A program made the translations under genes and the position numbers. 64,000 nucleotides of DNA from Clostridiales bacterium Firm_04 (GTDB taxonomy: Bacteria; Bacillota; Clostridia; Oscillospirales; Ruminococcaceae). The notes beneath the pieces are model-generated. The model was not told where the DNA came from. It worked only from the letters and a program-made list of their open reading frames with translations, and ran no database searches. The stretch is taken from the NCBI GenBank assembly GCA_001603005.1, contig LVAJ01000030.1:124001-188000 (forward strand), in the 5' to 3' direction. Of the stretch, positions 62,201 to 64,000 are shown piece by piece (position 1 is the stretch's first letter; every line of letters begins with the position of its first letter).

Positions 62201-63396
62201 AGAATCTGGATGACGGCACTTACACGCTCCATGAGGAAGTCGCTCCGAATGGCTACAAGGTCGCAACCGATATCACATTCGTGATCGAGGGCGGCAAGCT
62301 TGTCAAGATCGGCGAGGAAGCGGTTCACGCTGATGCGGAGATCGTCATGGTGGATGAGGCAATTGAGACCACAACCACAACGACGGCTACCACCGCAGCT
62401 CCGGCAACCACGACCACAACCACCACGACAACCGCTGCTCCGGTAACCACCACCACGACCACAACCACCACGACGACGACCACGACCACTACGACAACTA
62501 CCACCACCACGACGACCACGACCACAACAACGACCACGACGACCACGACCACGACGACCACGACTACGACGACCACGACAACTACGACGACGACAACCGA
62601 GACCACTACAACCACTTCTGAGACCACAGTCTCCAGCGAGGAAGGCGGCGTTACCGAAACCACCACAACGACCACCGTCACCGCTGCAAAGGCAGAGGTC
62701 CAGATCAAGAAGCAGGATGTTCACAGCAAGGAGATCAAAGGCGCAACGCTGACGCTGACCGGTAAGGACAGCGAGGGCAACACCGTCACATTCCCGGAGA
62801 ACTCCGTTGTTCCGGGTGAGGGTGCCGAGCTTGTCAACGGCAGCGGCGATCAGCTTGTGTGGATCTCCGGCGACCAGCCGACCAACGTCAAGAACCTTGC
62901 AGACGGTACGTACACGCTCCACGAGGAAGTGGCACCGAACGGCTACAAGGTCGCAACTGACATCACATTCGTGATCGAAGACGGCAAGCTCGTCAAGATC
63001 AATGATGCTGAGGTCGAAGCAGACGCAGAGATCGTGATGATCGACGAGGCTGAGGAAGCAACCACTACCACAACATGGGAAACCGGCGATAAGGCTGAGG
63101 ACAACGAGCGCACAACGACCTCGGTGACCGAGACCACTCCGGCAACCAGCGAGACCGGCGATGACGCCGAGAGAACCACGACGACCGAGACCGAGACACA
63201 GACTGTTGCTGCGACGACCACCACGACCGCGCAGACAGCGACCTCGAAGCAGACCGTGCCGTCCAACGGCGTGAACTCCAAGACCGGCTCTGTCCGCACC
63301 GGAGATTCCGCTCCGACTGCAATCGCAATCGTTGGCATCCTGATGGGTGCAGTGGCAGTTGCAATGCGCAAGCGCCGCAACGATGACGAGCAGTAA
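50224..63396 (+). CDS. Giant surface adhesin with 26 CnaB2-like isopeptide repeats and poly-Thr linkers
   Basis: 4390 residues from ATG 50224 with AGGAGG 7 nt upstream. A signal peptide (about 1-32) is followed by a Spy0128/FctA-like pilin domain (about 38-155, VSKTVTGDYTGDEEFEFIL). Next is a choice-of-anchor-A-like region (about 165-505, with FETGTHISGGIAVGGSATAG). From about residue 515 there are 26 repeats of about 115-130 residues. Each has 'I(S/N/A/D)K.D' (Lys), 'GATLTLTG', 'W.SG', 'YTLHE..AP.GY' (Glu) and 'V.M.D' (Asp). Four Thr-rich linkers follow repeats 13, 17, 21 and 25. The C-terminus is SVRTGDSAPTAIAIVGIL with RKRR, like a sortase signal without LP. Lys/Glu/Asp triads predict internal isopeptide bonds as in CnaB2, giving a stiff stalk. 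It is presumably wall-anchored and adhesive. Internal copies of about 1.9 kb show recent duplication. Confidence 0.93.
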   Translation: MAKTLKDRLLTFGAAAAVGLSAIPLSNFAQAASGAGATKITVPVSKTVTGDYTGDEEFEFILTPVGDAPMPAGKTELSVKARAGETVNFEDIDVDVDSLPVGEHEFRYAVREKSGSDPNMTYDSEMRYYTVRFTVSENADGEKTTVLANQNPIFAGTDYSIPTVLSLYNAFIQNDFETGTHISGGIAVGGSATAGLPYLGDDAPVASYVHKIDGPVAGYSPKIGDDKTAEYSGYDKSELVLYYNEPTSDLGPNCVQTDEVKVDFGAAFNAIKAESSKIANTPDIVVSEEHIKTITYNGFNPETMTWGDIEAPAYLEIELPASDCNVSIPKSILDKFGRNNLPINFVTPNGTLEDFQKYAYNISFPDSEELKFAQTGANLNDPNGSYRMSFPFGYLSIGYNGDFTQNPMQTMRTAHDGSVEGMKFVMNMPAAKNVTIHDQGSLAFHVVAPDADVIFSGGDGNIIAKNAYNRGYDAMQRDYVAGKTNEAHFYSYNKLPTEQGALTFMNSYSKEVKKLNVEISKQKVGGAELDGAKLTLTGQTADGSIINLNKDDLALGRDAHAPAPENDGSKLVWISGKTPTTVKNMQDGTYTLHEDTAPAGYQTATDISFVIENGKLVSVDGHDPEHGNTIIMTDKEVPKGADVPIFKVDAADGSELKGATLTLSGKDAEGNDVKIKKSDVNLGREASLTSDQEEYTQLTWISGETQTEIKGLPDGTYTLVEDAAPAGYNVTTAITFVIENGKVQKVGEDVRSEEDDNTIIMADALKKDVLFSKTGVDDAELPGAKLTLTGTDKATGNAVTFTAEQFVAGEGAALSGTPADSISWISGSGESSVKSLPDGTYTLHEDTAPAGYALASDITFVIEEGKIVKIGDKTYSDADKIAMSDAIVTDVEISKADQFGDEVKGASMTLTGTDRNGNDIEFETGNVVLGREAELGENNDKKALEWTSGSTSTVIRNLKDGSYTLKEIAAPNGYEVATEMTFTLEKGKLTKINGEDVAEVQSKVTMTDKKIVEIKISKRDVGGAELPGAMLTLTGETDGKDEEGNSVKVPVEFYNSLLIPGEGAEPQTTPAAAIQWKSGTTETTVKNLPDGEYTLHEDTAPEGKNVATDMTFVIEKGVLTLVNGVAPEKANTVIMTDTDLLDVEICKADQFGDEVEGATLTLTGKNSRGEDVVFKIDNVAFGEGATLLPTVDGTELKWVSGKTSTMVKQLPDGEYLLHEEAAPNGYEVATDMTFEIKNGKLVKVNGEDVASGNTVTMTDKKIVEVKISKADVDGNELKGATLTLTGKSDRTDADGNKLDVVFPAGSVEAAEDATVNSGEGTKLQWVSGSAPTNIRNLEDGTYLLHEDYAPDGYNIATDIEFVIEKGELKSVNGAAPKKAGTVVMTDIAKADVKISKQDASDHKELPGATLTLTGKSNRTDADGNKLDVVFPAGSVEAGAGAEVITGEGTELKWKSGTELTNIKNLEDGVYTLHEDTAPDEYNVATDMTFEIKDGKLYKINGAETEENADTVTMFDDQIVRTQISKADQFGDEVKGAKLELTGVDASGNAITFKAGCLELGDGAELINGTGEKLVWLSGDFATNVKDLPNGTYTLHEEAAPTGYLVTTDMTFKIEGGKVTEINGEPVEETNKVVMTDHKLAESKISKADQFGDEVKGATLTLTGKTKTTDADGNTVEKDVVFPMGAVELGEGAVLESGEGKELKWISGTKPTNIKNLEDGVYTLHEDAAPNGYLVSTDMTFEISGGKLVKINGEDVTEGSTVTMTDEKIVEVKINKADQFGAEVKGATLTLTGKSDEKDEEGNNKDIVFKAGSLEAGEGATVESGEGKELKWISGTGATNVKNLEDGTYTLHEDAAPNGYLVSSDMTFEIKKGVVTKINGEDVTEGNTVTMIDERLGDVKIAKEDAFGGEVKDAKLTLTGKDSDGNAVTFPANSVEVGAGATLISGSGETLAWVSGDEATNVLNLVDGIYTLHEETAPNGYAVAHDMTFEIKGTKIVKINGEEVAEGTVVTMIDEALGDVKISKQDASDHEELSGATLTLTGKTKTTDADGNEVEETVVFPAGSVELGEGATLESGEGTELKWVSGDAPTNVKNLVDGIYTLHEEAAPNGFEVATDMTFEIKGGKLVKIGTEAVAAEDADSTVIVMVDNAIVTTTTPATTTAEETTTTTTTTTTPAATTTTAAETTTPAATTTTTTTTPATTTTTTTTTTTTTTTTTTTTTTTTTTTTTTTTTTTTTTTTTTIIEKVTTTTEEVTTTKATTTTKAATTTKATTTAVTTTEATTTTVTTTTAGPTVKIAKENGFGGEVKGATLTLTGKDSEGNAIDFPANSVELGGGATLISGGGEKLAWVSGDEATNVLNLADGTYTLQEEAAPNGYKVATDMIFEISGGKIVKLNGEEVAEGTIVVMIDEALTEVKINKADQFGAEVKGATLTLTGTDKNGNAVEFPAGSVELGEGAVLESGSGTTLKWVSGDESTIIKNLVDGSYTLHEDAAPNGYLVSTDMTFEISGGKVVKINGEDVTEGNTVTMIDERLGDVKIAKEDAFGGEVKDAKLTLTGKDSEGNAVTFPANSVEVGAGATLISGSGKTLAWVSGDEATNVLNLVDGIYTLHEETAPNGYAVAHDMTFEIKGTKIVKINGEEVAEGTVVTMIDEALGDVKISKQDASDHEELPGATLKLTGKTKTTDADGNEVEETVVFPAGSVELGEGATLESGEGTELKWVSGDAPTNVKNLVDGIYTLHEEAAPNGFEVATDMTFEIKDGKLVKIGTEAVAAEDADSTVIVMVDNAIVTTTTPATTTAEETTTTTTTTTTTPAATTTTAAETTTPAATTTTTTTTPAATTTTTTTTPAATTTTTTTTTTTTTTTTTTTTTTTTTTTTTTTTTTTTTTTTTTTTIIEKVTTTTEEVTTTKAATTTKATTTAVTTTEATTTTVTTTTAGPTVKIAKENGFGGEVKGATLTLTGKDSEGNAIDFPANSVELGDGATLISGGGEKLAWVSGDEATNVLNLADGTYTLHEEAAPNGYKVATDMTFEISGGKIVKLNGEEVAEGTIVTMIDEALTEVKINKADQFGAEVKGATLTLTGTDKNGNAVEFPAGSVELGEGATLESGSGTTLKWVSGDESTNIKNLVDGSYTLHEDAAPNGYLVSTDMTFEISGGKVVKINGEDVTEGNTVTMIDERLGDVKIAKEDAFGGEVKDAKLTLTGKDSEGNAVTFPANSVEVGAGATLISGSGETLAWVSGDEATNVLNLVDGIYTLHEETAPNGYAVAHDMTFEIKGTKIVKINGEEVAEGTVVTMIDEALGDVKIDKQDAEGAEVKGATLTLTGKDSEGNEITFPAGSVELGEGATLESGEGTELKWVSGEAPTNVKNLVDGIYTLHEEAAPNGFEVATDMTFEIKDGKLVKIGTEAVADDTLIVMVDDAIVTTTTPATTTAEETTTTTTTTTTPAATTTTAAETTTPAATTTTTTTTPAATTTTTTTTTTTTTTTTTTTTTTTTTTTTTTTTTTTTTTTTTTTTKTTTTTTTTTTTTTTTTTTTTTTKATTTTTTVTTTETTPAVTTTTVRADVKIDKQNVYGGEVKGATLTLTGKDSKGNTITFPNGSVEAGEGAAVISDNGNELKWISGDEATNIKNLEDGVYTLHEEAAPSGYLVATDMIFEIRDGKLISIDNTAVSEDTTIVMFDDAIVEVKISKQDVHSKELKGATLTLTGKDGAGNAITFPADSIELGEGASLVNGSGDSLVWISGDQPTDIKNLADGTYTLHELTAPTGYQVATDITFVIENGKLVKIGEEEVTADAEIVMIDEALGDVKISKQDVHSKEIKGAELTLTGKDSSGNAVKFPTGSVIPGEGAAVVTGSGEKLVWTSGDQPTDIKNLVDGTYTLHEEVAPNGYKVATDITFVIEGGKLVKIGEEEVKADAEIVMIDEALADVKISKQDVHSKEIKGAELTLTGKDSSGNAVKFPTGSIVPGEGAEVVTGSGETIVWISGDHPTEIKNLDDGTYTLHEEVAPNGYKVATDITFVIEGGKLVKIGEEAVHADAEIVMVDEAIETTTTTTATTAAPATTTTTTTTTAAPVTTTTTTTTTTTTTTTTTTTTTTTTTTTTTTTTTTTTTTTTTTTTTTTTTTTETTTTTSETTVSSEEGGVTETTTTTTVTAAKAEVQIKKQDVHSKEIKGATLTLTGKDSEGNTVTFPENSVVPGEGAELVNGSGDQLVWISGDQPTNVKNLADGTYTLHEEVAPNGYKVATDITFVIEDGKLVKINDAEVEADAEIVMIDEAEEATTTTTWETGDKAEDNERTTTSVTETTPATSETGDDAERTTTTETETQTVAATTTTTAQTATSKQTVPSNGVNSKTGSVRTGDSAPTAIAIVGILMGAVAVAMRKRRNDDEQ
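55912..57825 (+). repeat. Large internal duplication unit, copy A
   Basis: Repeats 12-13, linker 1 and repeats 14-15 of the giant gene (1914 bp). This block is followed directly by a near-identical block at 57826. Confidence 0.85.
56677..57099 (+). repeat. Poly-Thr linker 1
   Basis: About 141 codons, mostly ACC/ACA/ACG/ACT, with a central uninterrupted Thr run and an IIEKVTTTTEEVTTTK segment. The mixed synonymous codons keep the protein Thr-rich while avoiding a pure DNA microsatellite. Confidence 0.9.
57826..59766 (+). repeat. Large internal duplication unit, copy B
   Basis: Repeats 16-17, linker 2 and repeats 18-19 (1941 bp). It differs from copy A by a few substitutions and by length changes in the Thr linker (an added PAATTT unit and a shortened KATTTT part). 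Confidence 0.85.
58591..59040 (+). repeat. Poly-Thr linker 2
   Basis: A near copy of linker 1 with an extra PAATTT block and the same IIEKVTTTTEEVTTTK segment before repeat 18. Confidence 0.9.
59767..60912 (+). repeat. Large internal duplication unit, partial copy C
   Basis: Repeats 20-21 and linker 3 correspond to the first part of copies A and B. Repeat 21 is DVKIDKQDAEGAEVKG instead of the DASDHEEL type, and the linker ends differently, so similarity fades at this point. Confidence 0.75.
60493..60912 (+). repeat. Poly-Thr linker 3
   Basis: Starts like linkers 1 and 2, then continues as Thr with single Lys interruptions and ends TVTTTETTPAVTTTTVRA. It lacks the IIEKV segment. Confidence 0.9.
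62368..62693 (+). repeat. Poly-Thr linker 4
   Basis: A separate Thr tract (TTTTTTATTAAPATTTT...) ending in SSEEGGVTETTTTTTVTAAKA, unlike linkers 1-3 at its end. It precedes the last repeat. Confidence 0.9.
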
Positions 63397-63430
63397 ACGG
63401 CAGACGATCGTCAAGGCAATCAACTGAAAC

Positions 63431-63462
63431 AAAGGGCGCTGTACGAAAGTACGGCGCCCTTC
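63431..63462 (+). terminator. Terminator of the giant gene
   Basis: AAGGGCGC...GTAC-GAAA-GTAC...GCGCCCTT stem with a stable GAAA tetraloop, then TCAGTTT. Confidence 0.8.
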
Positions 63463-63487
63463 AGTTTGATATGGATATCAGAACAGC

Positions 63488-63520
63488 AAAAAAATCCCTG
63501 CCGCGCGGCGCGGCAGGGAT
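63488..63520 (-). terminator. Terminator of the right-edge minus-strand gene
   Basis: AATCCCTGCCGCG / CGCGGCAGGGATT stem followed on the minus strand by a run of seven T. Confidence 0.85.
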
Positions 63521-63538
63521 TATACTGATCAGTTTTCT

Positions 63539-63955
63539 TCAAAACGGGCGGTCAGCAGGATAAACGGCATATTCACCGTTTGGCTCACGGACGAGGATCG
63601 CATTCATACCATCCGGATGCAGTCCGCATTCGTTATAATCAATCCGCTGATTCACAACTCTTTTTCCAGTGCTGACTTCTGTGAAAGAAAAGAACTTGTT
63701 TTGTGTCTGGATATTCGCCTTGTCAATATGAATCATTGCACCGACGATCTGGTAGTGCGCACGCCGTGCGGGAACGATCCGGAAGACCAGAATCATAGCT
63801 GCGATCAATCCAGCGACCGTCACAGCACTGACGATGAACGGAACGCGGGGATCTGAAAACAACAATTGGCACACAAAAAAGAGGATCGCGGCGATCGCGG
63901 GAATCAAAGTGAATCCGCACAGAATCGCAATCAGAATGAATGTCCGCATGTACAT
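63539..63955 (-). CDS. Small membrane protein, probably continuing past the right edge
   Basis: 138 residues if begun at ATG 63955. Two transmembrane helices (about 5-31 and 39-59) are followed by a soluble tail (GAMIHIDKANIQTQNKFFSF...). The reading frame stays open to the window edge (another 15 codons, reading FSQIPDDLYPRICRK), and no good ribosome binding site precedes the ATG. The true start may lie outside. No family was recognised. Confidence 0.65.
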   Translation of the reverse strand: MYMRTFILIAILCGFTLIPAIAAILFFVCQLLFSDPRVPFIVSAVTVAGLIAAMILVFRIVPARRAHYQIVGAMIHIDKANIQTQNKFFSFTEVSTGKRVVNQRIDYNECGLHPDGMNAILVREPNGEYAVYPADRPF

Positions 63956-64000
63956 CTTCCGGCAGATCCGCGGGTACAGATCATCCGGAATCTGCGAGAA

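Noticed and set aside
63492-63520. The GC palindrome near the right edge as an insertion sequence end
   Set aside because: It is fully explained as a terminator for the minus-strand gene, with a T7 tail on that strand.

Overview
The window looks like a chromosomal, near-origin segment from a cellulolytic gut Firmicute of the Ruminococcus type (Oscillospiraceae). The signs are four secreted proteins ending in type I dockerin-like duplicated Ca-loops, a GH94 cellobiose phosphorylase, a GH42 beta-galactosidase, Thr-rich surface proteins, Gram-positive ribosome binding sites, frequent GTG/TTG starts, and the classical Firmicute block rpmH-rnpA-yidD-yidC-jag-mnmE-mnmG-rsmG with five parS sites. 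No cohesin, tRNA, rRNA, CRISPR array or prophage block was seen. The genus is an inference from gene content.

Layout. 1-16 kb is an envelope and surface region. It holds an autoregulated ECF sigma/anti-sigma pair (214-2012), a repeat-rich intergenic stretch with a cloverleaf palindrome, a BspA-like LRR-dockerin protein (2611-4404), serS, a small unknown gene, and a second ECF sigma/anti-sigma pair in one operon with two dockerin proteins (8235-13282). That operon is flanked by two paralogous EF-hand surface proteins that share an ECF-like promoter motif. A candidate small RNA lies at about 13.3-13.5 kb. 15-22 kb holds pfkA, a NERD-zinc-ribbon protein, an EAL protein with a degenerate GGDEF domain, and an OmpR-type two-component system with PHO-box-like repeats in its promoter.

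21.7-29.3 kb is the origin-proximal RNA, tRNA-modification and membrane-insertion block with parS sites, one of them inside a terminator hairpin. 29.4-34.6 kb carries LytR-CpsA-Psr, WYL, zinc-ribbon, LRAT-like and YgjP-like genes. 34.7-40.3 kb carries a membrane protein, cellobiose phosphorylase, an XRE regulator and a dockerin-bearing serine beta-lactamase-like hydrolase. 40.4-41.8 kb is a solitary large serine recombinase. 41.9-49.4 kb is a long minus-strand run: vanZ-like, a coiled-coil protein, coaD, a membrane protein, rsmD, GH25 lysozyme, small lipoproteins and GH42.

50.2-63.4 kb is one 4390-residue surface protein. It has a Spy0128-like pilin domain, a choice-of-anchor-A-like region, and 26 CnaB2-type repeats. 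Each repeat keeps a Lys/Glu/Asp triad of the kind that forms Lys-Asp isopeptide bonds in the SpyTag/SpyCatcher parent domain. Four long poly-Thr linkers separate blocks of repeats, and internal units of about 1.9 kb are duplicated. A leader of about 360 nt containing possible mini-ORFs precedes it. This is the most striking object in the window.

Working together, the ECF systems probably sense envelope or extracellular state and set expression of dockerin and EF-hand surface proteins, while cellobiose phosphorylase and GH42 handle imported oligosaccharides. These functional links are inferred from gene order and promoter motifs.
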